Below, piece after piece: positions 49,531 through 61,200 of a stretch of 64,000 nucleotides of DNA (positions are counted from its first letter, which is position 1; the number at the start of each line of letters is the position of its first letter). The notes under the pieces are model-generated. The model ran no database searches, was not told the DNA's origin, and was given only the letters and a program-made list of their open reading frames with translations. This stretch comes from Brettanomyces bruxellensis. Lineage: Eukaryota; Ascomycota; Pichiomycetes; Pichiales; Pichiaceae. The stretch is from assembly GCF_011074885.1 (NCBI RefSeq), contig NC_054689.1, positions 682,001 through 746,000 on the forward strand. Reading direction: 5' to 3'. A program made the translations under genes and the position numbers.

Positions 49531-52173
49531 TCAATTGACTGTCATCCTTGGGCTGGTACTCTCACCAGCTGGATGCATTGATTTGCTATCTTTAGTCTTT
49601 TGTGTACAATCAAGTGGCGGCTGATTCTCCTTATCGATGCATACAGGAAATCGTTCCGAGTCGGACATATATATGAGTGAATCACTGAGATCCTCCAATG
49701 AATCATCATCATCATCATTCAGCTCCGATTTTTGTAATTGATACGAAGCTTTGCGTTTTCTACCAGTTGTATCTGGACTATTATTTGTGTTCAAAAACGA
49801 TGAATTTCTCAAGGGATGGCGGTCACTAGTCGGATATCTAAACTTGGGGCTTGAAGTAGAATGTGAATTAAAAGTGTTGCTGTTACCGGGTGAAAGTGAA
49901 CGCAACTTTGGAACATGGCTAAGGATGGATTTTTTGGTTGACAGTGTCCTTGCAGTGGAGTAATCCAACTGTCGAATCGGAGACCCACCCTTAATTACAA
50001 TCGGAGTATTGGACACTGTTGATCTTCCATCATTTAAAGAGTTGAAATGTAATGCTCTGAGAGGTTCCGATCCAACTGTACCCAAGGAACGGGTTCTATT
50101 CAAACGAGCTCCTGATGAGGATAATACACGTGATCCAACTGTAGGTGAAGCTTCCCTTGATACAAAAGGATTGGACATAGAGCTTGCCGATCTTGATCTG
50201 GAGACTGAAGTTGATGGTGTCGCATTACATGATCTGACTGCGGTTCTGTCCAAGGTTAAACGTCTGTTTCTCCTCGTTCCAGGAATGCTTTCTCTCCGTG
50301 AACCACCTGAACGAGATGATTGTTGCCTTCTCTGCTTGAAAGGTGATCGATTAAATTTTCTGTGTCTGTAGAATGTTGCCCTCTCGATCTCTACAAGCTT
50401 CTTGATATAAGGTTCACCGTTAATTTTGAATTGTCGATGGCCTTTCGTTTCAAACTCATGTAATTTCTGTTTTATTCTTTCAATGTTTGACGGAAGCTGC
50501 TTCGTAAGCTTGCTCCTCATCTTCTCCTCACGACGAAGAATGCGAAATGAATCTCTTCTTAGTAACCTGCTTGGATCTCTCGAAGCTTCATCTAGTTCCT
50601 TTTTATCTTCCAGAAGCTGGTCTAAATCAGCAATACTTTTGAGAAGCGGCTTTATACTTTCTGCCTCCACTCGAAGCTTTTCAACTTCTTTAGTATGCAT
50701 GTCTAGAAGCTCTTCAGTAAACATTGATGTGTCCGTGACAAAGAATTGGGTGAACTTCTTTTTTTCATCATCATCATACATTAACAATTCCCAGTATCCA
50801 CGAATTCTATCTCGGCATCCTTTAATAAACTTAGCTATGTTGTCCTTCTTCTCTTGCTCAAGCTTCTTAATTAACGATTCCAAATTCAATATGGAGCTTT
50901 CCTTAATGTTCTTATTCTGCTTCAAAAATGCTACTATGCTCTGGTCTCCAGGTCGTAGAATATCCCAAAGACTAGACAATTTGTTCATATAACCATCAAG
51001 CATTTTCTGTCTTGCATCTCTAACTTTTTGCAATTTCTCGACTTCACTCTTGTACTTGGTGATGGTATTCATCTTCAAACCTACTTTCAATATTATTTGC
51101 TCATCCTCCGAGTACTCATCTAAATTTATCTTCCCGTCCTCTATTGAAAGCTCATTCTGTAATCCCCACAACTGTCGTTGCAGTTGTCTTATTTGCTCTA
51201 AGCGTTGGCTTTTCACAATTTCTATCTTCTGCGTTTCTGCATCCAACTTATCCAATATTTCAGGACCAATCTTGCTTAACTTCTTACTCATTTGATCGCC
51301 TATTTCAGAGGCCTTTTCTGCACCGAGAAACCTGTCAAGCTCATCCTTTGTGGGAAGAAGATTCAAAAAAGGAATTTCTGGATACTCATCTACGCTTTCA
51401 AGAACTAAGTAGAATTTTTGTATCTTCGTGCAAATTTCTGATATTGCGTCTTTCACCAATTTTTGGACCGTCATCACATCTGTCTCTATCAGCTGATTAA
51501 ACTCACTCAATGGATGCGTTTCGTTATAAAATTGATCATCGTTCTGAATTTTGTTGCTTATAAAGCTTCGCATTAGGGGTTGTATTGGCGGACTGATTAG
51601 ATGAATAAAATCTCCGTATGTCCCTTTTTTGCTATTTTTACAGTTCAATAGTACTTGAAACATTTCGTTCAATGTCTTCATGCAGTTCATAAAATACTTT
51701 TTGGCTTCTTTCTTTTGCTTTTCGAGGTCTTTCAATTGAATACCCAACTCATCTTCCATCTTTGTCAACCACTGTAAAACATTTCCACCACTGTCTGCAC
51801 CTAATTGCTTCCGTATTTTATTTGCCTTGTTTAATTTCTCTGTAATATTTTCTAGTATCTTTAATTCATCACAATCGTTATTATGCAGTTTATCTTCAGT
51901 TAAACCAGTAACTGGATTATCGCTTGGTAAACTTCTGCGTGCATTTTCATTACATGTACTCTCATTTGGAGTGCTGCTGCTATCACATGTGCTCATGTTA
52001 CTTGTATTGTCATCACCTGTACTTCCATTATTATTTTCAACATTATCCAGTGTAACTTTTGGAGTCTCATTTTTGTTTACCGACGAAGCCGACGCTATAA
52101 TCACTTTCCCTAAAGCTTCTATCTGTTCTGCTGTAAGAGAAGAGAGTGTCTTCTTTACATCAGAAGCATTCAT
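49531..52173 (-). CDS. ASE1: Ase1, MAP65/PRC1-type spindle midzone bundler
   Basis: Encodes 880 residues (S. cerevisiae Ase1 has 885). A Ser/Asn-rich N-terminus precedes a long coiled-coil/spectrin-like region (about 95-560) typical of MAP65 proteins (LQWLTKMEDELGIQLKDLEKQKKEAKKYF; LWDILRPGDQSIVAFLKQN). The microtubule-binding core includes RDRIRGYWELLMYDDDEKK. The C-terminal 270 residues are basic, Ser-rich and disordered, with many Cdk-type SP/TP sites (SPIRQLDYS, LRSLSPGNS). Ase1 crosslinks antiparallel microtubules in the anaphase midzone. Upstream (52469-52475) is TGTTTAC, the complement of the forkhead core GTAAACA, fitting the G2/M expression known for yeast ASE1. The identity is firm; the regulation is inferred. 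Confidence 0.95.
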   Translation of the reverse strand: MNASDVKKTLSSLTAEQIEALGKVIIASASSVNKNETPKVTLDNVENNNGSTGDDNTSNMSTCDSSSTPNESTCNENARRSLPSDNPVTGLTEDKLHNNDCDELKILENITEKLNKANKIRKQLGADSGGNVLQWLTKMEDELGIQLKDLEKQKKEAKKYFMNCMKTLNEMFQVLLNCKNSKKGTYGDFIHLISPPIQPLMRSFISNKIQNDDQFYNETHPLSEFNQLIETDVMTVQKLVKDAISEICTKIQKFYLVLESVDEYPEIPFLNLLPTKDELDRFLGAEKASEIGDQMSKKLSKIGPEILDKLDAETQKIEIVKSQRLEQIRQLQRQLWGLQNELSIEDGKINLDEYSEDEQIILKVGLKMNTITKYKSEVEKLQKVRDARQKMLDGYMNKLSSLWDILRPGDQSIVAFLKQNKNIKESSILNLESLIKKLEQEKKDNIAKFIKGCRDRIRGYWELLMYDDDEKKKFTQFFVTDTSMFTEELLDMHTKEVEKLRVEAESIKPLLKSIADLDQLLEDKKELDEASRDPSRLLRRDSFRILRREEKMRSKLTKQLPSNIERIKQKLHEFETKGHRQFKINGEPYIKKLVEIERATFYRHRKFNRSPFKQRRQQSSRSGGSRRESIPGTRRNRRLTLDRTAVRSCNATPSTSVSRSRSASSMSNPFVSREASPTVGSRVLSSSGARLNRTRSLGTVGSEPLRALHFNSLNDGRSTVSNTPIVIKGGSPIRQLDYSTARTLSTKKSILSHVPKLRSLSPGNSNTFNSHSTSSPKFRYPTSDRHPLRNSSFLNTNNSPDTTGRKRKASYQLQKSELNDDDDDSLEDLSDSLIYMSDSERFPVCIDKENQPPLDCTQKTKDSKSMHPAGESTSPRMTVN

Positions 52174-53028
52174 TATGTTGTATTAATAAGTCTATGCCTG
52201 ATCTAATTGATGATTAATGCTATGTAATAAGTTGTTTATAAAGGCTTGTGTTGTTTCTAAAATATGCCTGAATTCCATCGGCCTAAATGTAATAAACCTT
52301 TGATTTTTTGTATCTTGGTTCAGAATAATATGATCAGTCACGGAAAGCAGAAGGATTCAATGTTAGATAGTGTACTGTTTTCATGAAAATAAAAGAGGTA
52401 AGAAAAAAATAAAAATATTAAATATTAAATCGCACATAAAATGTTTCGAAAAGAAAACAAAGCAGATATGTTTACGTTTATCTCTTTAAAGCAGGGAAAC
52501 ATAACATCAAAAATTTATTGCGTCGATTGACCCTCGATACGTCTGAACATTTTTTTTTTTTCTCGAAGGCGTTAAAACGGCTTGTTGTAAAATAATCACG
52601 GAGAATAGTTTGGAAGACAATTAGTACGCTATCAACGAGAAACAATGCAGCTAATTATATTTACGTGTGCGATTAATCCTGAAGTAAGGTCTCACGTAAA
52701 TCCCAGAGATAAAACAATCATTGTCAAGTACTGAACCCCTAGTTAATAATTTTTTTTTTCTTTCATAATTCTTGAATGATATATTTTTTTTATTTTTATT
52801 TTTTTTATTTCATTTTTTTCTTTCGCTCATCCCATTTGTAATCAGTCTCGTAAAAGTTTCGGTCACATTCCACGTAACGCATCCATATATATGTATATAT
52901 TATCCGCGTCCACAGTTCTTAATTTTTCATTTCTTTCAGATAGTTATACACATTCACATCAAACATTCACACTGTAACTTTTCGACATCGTCTATAGGTG
53001 AATACATAGCATTTTATTGGAAGCAAAT
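52174..53028. other. Divergent promoter region, ASE1 / DRE2
   Basis: About 850 bases, AT-rich. It has a forkhead-type TGTTTAC at 52469-52475 and T-rich tracts at about 52551-52562 and 52750-52830. No gene was seen. Confidence 0.5.
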
Positions 53029-54081
53029 ATGTCATCCTCAGTACTCCTATTGTTGCATCCTTTGATGGCCTCTGAGCCAACTACAGTGGAGGAAACAAAA
53101 AAGAAACTTCAATCACTTCATCCAAATGAGCATTTAATGCAGTATGTTATAGATCGAGTGGCTTCTGGCAAACAAAGCTTGCCTGAATCAACGTTTAGCT
53201 TGGTATATTATTTGGCACCTGATGGCGCTAGAAAGAACAAGTTTAACGGTCCTCTAACTGAGAACATATTCCAGTCTTTGATTCCAAATGGTGTGTTTGA
53301 AGGCCTCATTCCGGATGATTGTAACGTTCTTGCTATAAAGGCCGGATTCCTTGTAGCACAGGATGGAACTAAATGGATAAAGCCAAGCAAGCAGGATGCT
53401 GTTGTTCCTTTGAAAAGAAATACTACATCTACAGCAGGAAAGAAGTTTTCCGGTCTACCTTTATTCAAGAAAAACGTTGAAAACCTCACAGGCACTCCAA
53501 ATTTGACAGATAGTGGATCGGAGAACTTGGACGACGATAACGATTCTGTCGAAACTGAGATGGACACCAAGTTAAAGCAAAGCAAACTGATTTACTTCGA
53601 GAACAGTGATAGTGATGAACTTACCGACGAAGAACTGTACGATGAGAACAAATTGTTGGATTCTCCAGGGCTATCGAAGCCTCTTGTTGGGCCTTTGAAG
53701 AACTGTGGACGTACTGGAAAGAAAAGAAGAAGAGCATGCAAGGATTGCACTTGTGGTCTGAAGGAAGAGGAGGAAAATGAAGACAAGCAGCAAAGATCTG
53801 TGCAGGATGAACTTTTGGGCAAAATGTTGCAGAAGACTGTTAAGGAAGTGGGAAAAACTGAAAAGCAAGCCAAAAAGCAAGAGCAAAAGACAGGTAAGGT
53901 TGTGAAGTTTAAGCCTGAGGAGATGAACGAGATTGACTTCACAGTTGAAGGCAAGAAAGGTGGATGTGGATCTTGCTCGCTTGGTGATGCATTCAGATGT
54001 GATGGCTGTCCATATCTTGGTTTGCCTGCCTTTAAGCCGGGTCAGCCAATTAGTCTTGAAGGAATGGCTCAAGACATTTAA
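53029..54081 (+). CDS. DRE2: Dre2 (anamorsin/CIAPIN1), cytosolic Fe-S assembly
   Basis: Encodes 350 residues from the ATG at 53029; the frame opens at 53017 with TTG. Dre2 accepts electrons from the flavoprotein Tah18 for cytosolic iron-sulfur protein assembly. The N-terminal domain (about 1-130) is the degenerate methyltransferase-like fold. A linker with acidic patches follows. Two Fe-S motifs close the protein: CX10CX2CXC ([19 protein letters not shown]) and CX2CX7CX2C ([17 protein letters not shown]). The end ([11 protein letters not shown]) is conserved in the family. Length matches S. cerevisiae Dre2 (348). The assignment is secure. Confidence 0.96.
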   Translation: MSSSVLLLLHPLMASEPTTVEETKKKLQSLHPNEHLMQYVIDRVASGKQSLPESTFSLVYYLAPDGARKNKFNGPLTENIFQSLIPNGVFEGLIPDDCNVLAIKAGFLVAQDGTKWIKPSKQDAVVPLKRNTTSTAGKKFSGLPLFKKNVENLTGTPNLTDSGSENLDDDNDSVETEMDTKLKQSKLIYFENSDSDELTDEELYDENKLLDSPGLSKPLVGPLKNCGRTGKKRRRACKDCTCGLKEEEENEDKQQRSVQDELLGKMLQKTVKEVGKTEKQAKKQEQKTGKVVKFKPEEMNEIDFTVEGKKGGCGSCSLGDAFRCDGCPYLGLPAFKPGQPISLEGMAQDI

Positions 54082-54602
54082 TCAACGGTTTTCTTCGCTT
54101 TTTCTTGTGCGCCACTACAGAAAGCTTTTTGGGAGCTTTCATTATGGCTAGAATAGGCTGGTTGCAATAACTTCTCATTGAAATGTTGGTACTCGTACAT
54201 TTGCTTTTACTTAAATTAATTTTGTTTCATCTTTCTTTTCACTTTCTTTTTAGTTTCTTTTTCTCATTCTTTTTGCTTTTCGGTTTTCAGAGGTCTACTA
54301 CACTACTTGCGATTGTTTTTGGAAGCTATGCCAACATTTAGGAGTATTTTTTTGGGGGATTTGTTGCAATTGTCCATACTTTACCGTTTCCAGTCACGTC
54401 TACAGATACATTGCCTTTTTATTGAGCAAGTGCGTTTCTAAGTTATTACCGTCAATTATGTTCCCCGACATTCGTTATATAAATTATATACTCAACGACT
54501 ATTTTCAACCTTTCTTTACGTTGGAATCTGGCGCAATACGTTTACATTATATCAACATCGGAATAACTTCTATCTATTAATAAATATTATTTGTACAGTG
54601 AT
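54082..54602. other. Intergenic, convergent 3' ends
   Basis: Separates DRE2 (+) and an unrecognised mitochondrial gene (-). It is T-rich on + at about 54200-54260. No gene was seen. Confidence 0.5.
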
Positions 54603-56510
54603 CTATCGGTTCTCGGTCTTTTGGTATCCGTCTAGAAATGATATGAACACATCGGTGTTGAACGGCTTTTCCTTTTGTAACCATGCAGGGGTCCTATCAC
54701 TATTTGATCCAGACTTTTCATTTTCAAATTTTGATATGACTTTAGGATCAACAGAAAGTCTATTAATGAGCCAATATTTTGGTGCATCCCATTTGAAATC
54801 AACACATATTTTGGCAATCTGTGAATCGGTGAACGATTTGGAAATTCTTTCGCTCCGACAAGCATAAGCATAATACTTTTTGGCACTTTCTTCCTCTCCT
54901 AGCCTCATCATTTCGTTTATGATACTAAAAAAAACATCCGAGTCTACTTTTGTGTCCATTTCAGCCCGTATAAGTAAAGAGCATGCATGTGACAAACTCC
55001 TTCTTGAAAGATCAGATATAAGTATTGAAAGATACCTTGACTTGAGCTCGGAGCAATAAACAGAGTTCAGAAACACAATCACTCTATTGTATGCAAACAC
55101 TGGTTTCTTCAGCCATGTGATAATATAACGAATGAAAGATTCTAAAATGAGGGAGGAGTGATTATTCCTGCAAAATGGATGATCCGATAGCGTATCTTGG
55201 GACTGAATTCTTCTGACCTCGTCCAAATACCTGGAGAACAATGCACCAACATCCCATTTTGTCAACTCATGACCCAAAAAGAGACGGTCGTATATAAGTT
55301 GAATAATTTTCATGGATGGCATCTTGTCGACAAGACAGAGCTCGTCTCTAATATTGCAATTTGGTATCATTTTACCGTTGTGAGTTAGATAATCTTTACC
55401 GTTCGAATTTTTGGAGATTAGATTAAGTGATGTGAATAATGATCGAGACTGCGGAAACATTGCCATAGTATATGCAAGAAGAATTTCGACCTTTGAGCCT
55501 GGCATTTTAGCCATAAAGTATAGAAACGCGGCATCGGCCTTCATTATAATGCGTGGATCATTCGTTTCGCTAAATGAAAGATACCTGTAGAGTATCTTCA
55601 AAAATGCTTCTAAGTCTGATGAGCCAATGCGTCGAGAAATAAGGAATTTGGACTCTAAAACAAAGGGGATAAGATGGCGAACGAACGTTGGGCGTAAAAT
55701 AGGGAGCCTATTACGCCGCAGCTTGAAACGGTTTAGCATCCGAAAAAATACCAGAAATTCTTCCTTATCCATCAACGCACTGATATCTGTATCTAACGGT
55801 AAATTGTTTGCTATAAGCAGTCTTTCCAACAAAAGCTTCAAGAACCGCTCTGTGTCCTTATTTCTTCCTTTATTCATAATGCTGCTAATGGTGTATGTGC
55901 ACATCTGAATGGAGTATACTTGAAGAAACGATTGTCGGACTTTTTCGTCTGTGCCATCTGTCATGCAGGAAAGAAAGCAAGCATAGTCCGAATCATTTCC
56001 GTTGTTTAACCGTTTTAATATAAGTATCTGCGTTTTCACATCATCTTTTGAGGACGAAAATGTATAGCCAGCATCCACCAAAGTCATACAAAAGTATGAA
56101 TAATGCCGGGGATTGATATGTTGAATCAAATTTGAAAGACTAAAGCTTTTCCTTGTTCGATCATCACACCATTTCAGTGTTTGGAGTTCCGTTATATGTA
56201 TAGAAAGTCTCAAAATGTCCTGTGGCTCGGAGATGCATCTCTTTCCATGCATAAGACTTTGCAAACGATGTATTCTAGAAAAGAGTTCGAACTTGTCCCG
56301 ATATGATTGGTGCTCAGTAATGAAAGTCTGTTTGGTCTGTTTTCTGTTGTGCTCTTTCGGCCAAGAATCCATCTTGTTACTTCCTTTCGATGTGTCTACA
56401 GATTCATTTTGTATGTCTGGACGTTCAGATTCTAAAGGCAGACTAAGGAATCGAACCAGTGGTTTAAGAGGCAGTCGAAAAGCCCTGCCAATGCACGCAT
56501 ATTTCAACAT
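54603..56510 (-). CDS. Probable mitochondrial protein, unrecognised
   Basis: Encodes 635 residues. The N-terminus (MLKYACIGRAFRLPLKPLVRFLS) is a strong mitochondrial presequence: Arg/Lys-rich, amphipathic, no acids. The rest is nearly all helical, with spacing suggestive of degenerate helical repeats (LIQHINPRHYSYFCMTLVDAGYTF; VFFSIINEMMRLGEEESAKKYYAYA). The second looks like a pentatricopeptide repeat. This fits the fast-evolving group of yeast mitochondrial mRNA-specific factors. I could not name an orthologue. It shares a 1.7-kb divergent upstream region with KGD1. Confidence 0.65.
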   Translation of the reverse strand: MLKYACIGRAFRLPLKPLVRFLSLPLESERPDIQNESVDTSKGSNKMDSWPKEHNRKQTKQTFITEHQSYRDKFELFSRIHRLQSLMHGKRCISEPQDILRLSIHITELQTLKWCDDRTRKSFSLSNLIQHINPRHYSYFCMTLVDAGYTFSSSKDDVKTQILILKRLNNGNDSDYACFLSCMTDGTDEKVRQSFLQVYSIQMCTYTISSIMNKGRNKDTERFLKLLLERLLIANNLPLDTDISALMDKEEFLVFFRMLNRFKLRRNRLPILRPTFVRHLIPFVLESKFLISRRIGSSDLEAFLKILYRYLSFSETNDPRIIMKADAAFLYFMAKMPGSKVEILLAYTMAMFPQSRSLFTSLNLISKNSNGKDYLTHNGKMIPNCNIRDELCLVDKMPSMKIIQLIYDRLFLGHELTKWDVGALFSRYLDEVRRIQSQDTLSDHPFCRNNHSSLILESFIRYIITWLKKPVFAYNRVIVFLNSVYCSELKSRYLSILISDLSRRSLSHACSLLIRAEMDTKVDSDVFFSIINEMMRLGEEESAKKYYAYACRSERISKSFTDSQIAKICVDFKWDAPKYWLINRLSVDPKVISKFENEKSGSNSDRTPAWLQKEKPFNTDVFISFLDGYQKTENR

Positions 56511-56676
56511 ATAGCTGCAGTCAACTTATATACGAAAGGGCTTTTAAGATTTCAAAATTCATACAACATGGAGCAGATTAAAATCCTCGAGAGAAAGTCA
56601 TCCCCCACAAAATCGTAGATGTGGAAAAAATGAGGGAAGGTGAAGATAAAAAGGTCTGTTGGCATGTGAGCGTCGC

Positions 56677-56690
56677 GCGTCGATCGACGC
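56677..56690. repeat. 14-bp perfect palindrome
   Basis: GCGTCGATCGACGC is identical on both strands and is preceded by GTCGCGC. It shares the TCGACGC/GCGTCGA arms with the palindrome at 38190-38205, in the opposite inside-out order. Confidence 0.7.
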
Positions 56691-57520
56691 AACAAATGGT
56701 TGGTGGAGGTTTATGCAGTATTTATTTCACGAAAGAGGATGAACACGCCGACATAAAATGGGGAGAAAGAAGTTTTACTTGACTGAAATAATTGTCGAAA
56801 GCTTAACAGTTCTTGTGGTTTTATTATGCTGAAAGAAGCAAAAAATGAATAGGAATTGTATTGTCTGGACCAACGGGTCGGTGTGAAAGCGTAATAATTG
56901 ACTAACCCGATTTATTGAAAATTAACAAAATTTAAAGTGTATCTTAAAAAATTCAGATCAATAAGGTTTGAGAAAAAGTATAGTGCTCAGCCGTATAAGA
57001 AAAAAACATTATAGGTTATCGAGATTTCAAGTAAGAGGTGTATGCAGATACTGGAGAATGCCGCAATATGCAGCTGACAGGTTTGCGGTGTGGAGTAAAT
57101 ACATTTTATCTGAACTATGCTATAGTCAGAGTCTGAGATTGGAACCCGTGTTATAAAGTCGGTTTAGCAAATATTGATTATGTTGGTTACAATGATTATA
57201 TTGGTTATTATTATGCTGATTATCGATTTGCGTCTCAAGTTAGCAATTTCTAATTCGAAGCCGTTCTTTGTCGGAGTCGAGTTCGGGCAACTTCCTAAAG
57301 CAGAATCCCCGAGGCAAAATAAATCGATAAGAAAGAGAGAAGTAAAAATTTTTATCCATAATATTACGATTTACTTATGCGACCATGGAGACAGGAATAC
57401 TCGGTCGGTTTAATGAGGTGGTCCCTTTTCTCCTCTTCTTTCTTCTCATCCAGGCATTTAAGTTTCCCTCGTCATCATGTAAATTGTTGAAGGTGTTCGT
57501 TTCGTGATAGAGTAAATTTA

Positions 57521-57662
57521 TAATTGGATGTATGTTACCTTGAATTGAATGTACGTTACACTTAATTGTAAATTGCCTTTAATTGAATGTATGTTACAGT
57601 TAATTGTGCATTGCCTTTAATTGAATGTACGTTAACCTATTAATTGAATATACATTAATTGC
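57521..57662 (+). repeat. 38-bp tandem repeat array, about three units
   Basis: Two full 38-base units (57543-57580 and 57581-57618) begin AATTGAATGTAYGTTACA and end in TTGCCTTT, differing at only a few positions. Partial units precede (57521-57540) and follow (57619-57662), the last being degenerate. It is non-coding, about 590-730 bases before KGD1. Confidence 0.85.
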
Positions 57663-58248
57663 AAACTGAATTCGCAATAGCCCTTGACCTATGAAATCTT
57701 GTTTTTCGATGTTTTCACTCTCAGCTTACTTCCTGACTGATTATTTCAATATTCCCCCGTCACAGCCTTGCCCGCGGATGCACGACGGAGCCCATTTTCC
57801 ATTTCCATTTCCCCTCTTCGCACCCGTTGCTCCTCCTTCCTCGGTGCAGCATAATCTGGCCGGGGCTGTATTTTTGTCCAATCGCGGAATCTGCCATCCT
57901 TTTTTATCTCATTTTATTATTTTATTTTATTTTATTTATCGACTTGTTCCTTCTGCCTTATATACTTAGCATGCACACTTTGCCCTTTCTCACGCCAGTA
58001 TACTACTGTTCGACTTCTGGTCAGCATCACTTTGTTTTGGTCAATTTTCACGGTTCCTATCAGCTAGACCTGTTGTCTAATCAGCACCAGTTTGCGGGAC
58101 TCGACTCTGAGGCATTGAGAAAAGATAAAGAAAACATATATATACTATAAATTGGGCATAGACTCATACACAGGTTTGCACACGTTTTAATTGCAGAGGT
58201 TCTAGTTTTTTTCAGTTGGACTAGCATCCGTATAAGACCAATTACAGC

Positions 58249-61200
58249 ATGCTTAGACTATCGAGAACTCTTCCGGCCATAAGGGCGTTGAAGAGATGCC
58301 GTTTGTCGAATACACGGGTTAGTATGCCGGTTACAGCATCGCACTTCGGAGAAGTGAGTCGCCCGTACGCATCATCGACGATGGGTCCGGATTCTTTCCT
58401 CCAGGGCGACGCGGCGAACTACGTCGATGAGATGTACGAGTCGTGGCTGAAGGATCCAAGCTCGGTGCACGTTTCGTGGGATGCGTACTTTAGGAATTTG
58501 AAAAACGGAGCAGCACCCACAGCAGCGTTTACAGCACCACCTACGTTGATTCCCGGACCAATCGGGAGCTTGAGCATGGTCCCAAGCACGCAGACGGCGA
58601 GCAACGAGGACATCTTGACGCATCTAAAGGCACAGTTGTTGGTGCGTGCGTACGAGGTGAGAGGGCACCAGAAGGCACACCTGGACCCGTTGGGGATGTC
58701 GTTCGGCGACTCGAAGACGCTCCACATCCCGAAGGAGCTCACTCCGGAGTACTATAAGTTCACGGAGGCGGATTTGGAGAAGGAGATCGCGTTGGGACCG
58801 GGAATCCTCCCGAATTTCGTCAAGCACGGGATCAAGTCGATGAAGTTGAAGGAGGTGATCTCGACGTGCGAGCGGCTCTACTGCGGGAAGTACGCCGTGG
58901 AGTACATCCACATCCCGTCGCGTGAGCGGTGCGACTGGATCCGGCAAAGAATCGAGATCCCCCAGCCGTACAAGTTCACGGCAGACCAGAAGAGACAGAT
59001 TTTGGACCGGCTGATCTGGTCGTGCGAGTTCGAGAACTTCTTGGCCACGAAGTACCCGAACGACAAGCGGTTTGGGCTGGAGGGGGCGGAGTCGGTTGTT
59101 CCCGGCATGAAGGCACTCATCGACACGTCTGTGGACCTCGGAGTGGAGGATGTGGTGATCGGCATGCCGCACAGGGGCCGGCTTAATATGTTGGCGAATG
59201 TGGTGCGTAAACCGGCCGAGGCGATCTTCTCGGAGTTCTCCGGGTCGACTCCTCAGGACGAGGGGTCTGGAGATGTCAAGTACCACTTGGGTATGAACTA
59301 CGTGAGACCCACTACTTCCGGCAAGAGCGTGAACTTGTCGATTGTGGCCAATCCGTCGCACTTGGAGGCCGAGGACCCGGTGGTTTTGGGCCGGACTAGG
59401 GCCCTCCAGCACTTCAAGAACGACGTGGGCGAGTTCAACAAGGCACTCGGTGTTTTGTTCCACGGTGACGCGGCAATCGCCGCTCAGGGCGTCGTGTACG
59501 AGTCGATGGCGTTTTCGCACTTGCCGGCATTCTCCACCGGAGGCACTGTTCACGTCATAGTGAACAATCAGATCGGGTTCACGACGAACCCGGAGTTCGG
59601 CCGATCCACGCGGTACCCGTCGGACATCGCGAAGGCGTTCGATGCGCCGGTTTTCCACGTCAACGCGGACGATGTGGAGGCGGTGGTGTTCATGTTCAAC
59701 TTGGCAGCCGAATGGAGAGAGACGTTCCACTCGGACGTTTTCTTGGACATTGTGGGCTACCGAAAGCACGGGCACAACGAGACGGACCAGCCATCGTTTA
59801 CCCAGCCGTTGATGTACAAGCGGATTGCCCAGAAGAAGCAGGTGCTCGAGCTGTACGAGAAGCAGCTGCGGGACGAGGGCTTCTTCACGGATGCAGACAT
59901 AGACGAGCACAAGCAGTGGGTGTGGAAGAAGCTCCAGGCGTTGTTCGACAAGGCCCGGGAGTATACGCCGGAGTCTCGGGAGTGGCTCACGGCCCCCTGG
60001 GAGGGCTTCAAGTCGCCCCGGGAGTTGGCCCGCGAGATTTTGCCGCATCTCCCCACTGCAGTGGACGAGGCCACGCTGAAAAGCATTGGTCGGGTGATCT
60101 CAACGCCTCCGGAGGGCTTCAAGATCCACCGGAACCTCAAGCGGGTGTTGAAGAGCCGGCTCAAGTCGATCGATGCGGGGAAGGGCATCGACTGGTCGAC
60201 CGGCGAGGCCCTCGCACTTGGCTCGCTTGCCCTCGAAGGGTACCACGTTCGTGTCACGGGTGAGGATGTTGAAAGAGGCACTTTTTCACAGAGACACGCC
60301 GTGCTCCACGACCAGGACTCCGGGGCAACATACGTGCCCTTGAAGCACATCGGTGCCAGCCAGGGCGACTTCGTGATCTCGAACTCGCCGTTGTCCGAGT
60401 ACGGTGCCTTGGGGTACGAGTACGGCTACTCGTTGGCCTCTCCGGATGCGTTTGTCGAGTGGGAGGCCCAGTTTGGCGACTTTGCCAATAACGCACAGTG
60501 CATCATCGACCAGTTTATCGCTGCTGGCGAGAGCAAGTGGAAGCAGCGGTCCGGTCTCGTGATGAGCTTGCCCCATGGGTACGATGGACAAGGTCCCGAG
60601 CACTCTTCTGCCCGTATCGAGCGATACTTGGAGCTCTGCAACGAGGAGCCGCGTGTTTTCCCAAGCCCGGAAAAGTTGGACCGGCAGCACCAGGACTGCA
60701 ACATGCAGGTGGCCTACCCAACAACGCCGGCTTCGCTTTTTCACCTCATGAGAAGACAGATGCACCGCCAGTTCCGGAAGCCGTTGATCATCTTCTTTTC
60801 GAAGTCGTTGCTCCGGCACCCGTTGGCCCGGTCTGACCTGTCTGAGTTCACCGGAGACTCGCACTTCCCCTGGATCATCGAGGATAAGGAGCTCGGCAAC
60901 TCCATCAACGACAAGCCCGGCATCAAGCGGCTTGTTCTCTGCTCCGGACAGGTGTACGCAACGCTTTTCAAGAAGCGTGAGGATCTTGGTGACAGAGAGA
61001 CTGCGTTCCTCAAGGTTGAACAGTTCCACCCATTTCCATACGCTCTTCTCCGAGACGCTTTCAAGACTTACCCTGCCCTCGAGGACCTTGTCTGGTGCCA
61101 GGAGGAGCCCCTCAACATGGGTGCCTACTGGTACATGAAGCCAAGGTTGAATGCCACGCTCAAGGAGGCTGGTGTCGATCTTCCTTTGCGTTACGCGGGA

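Larger units (their letters stand above)
56511..58248. other. 1.7-kb divergent region upstream of KGD1
   Basis: Contains a palindrome (56677-56690), a 38-bp tandem repeat array (57521-57662) and pyrimidine-rich DNA at about 57900-57950. CCAAT occurs at 57878-57882, 367 bases before the KGD1 ATG; the Hap2/3/4/5 complex binds CCAAT in S. cerevisiae respiratory genes. The short frames here lack conservation signals and I do not call them genes. Confidence 0.5.

Noticed and set aside
52772..53065. 97-codon Phe-rich frame overlapping the DRE2 start
   Set aside because: Translation of T-rich promoter DNA; DRE2 occupies the overlapping frame.
57121..57150. ATTGGAACCCGT, B-box-like on the minus strand
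   Set aside because: No matching stem or A box; no cloverleaf can be drawn.
58624..60048. 474-codon open frame antisense to KGD1
   Set aside because: It is the mirror of a GC-rich coding frame. The protein is an Arg/Leu/Val mix with no domain, and KGD1 is certain on the other strand.
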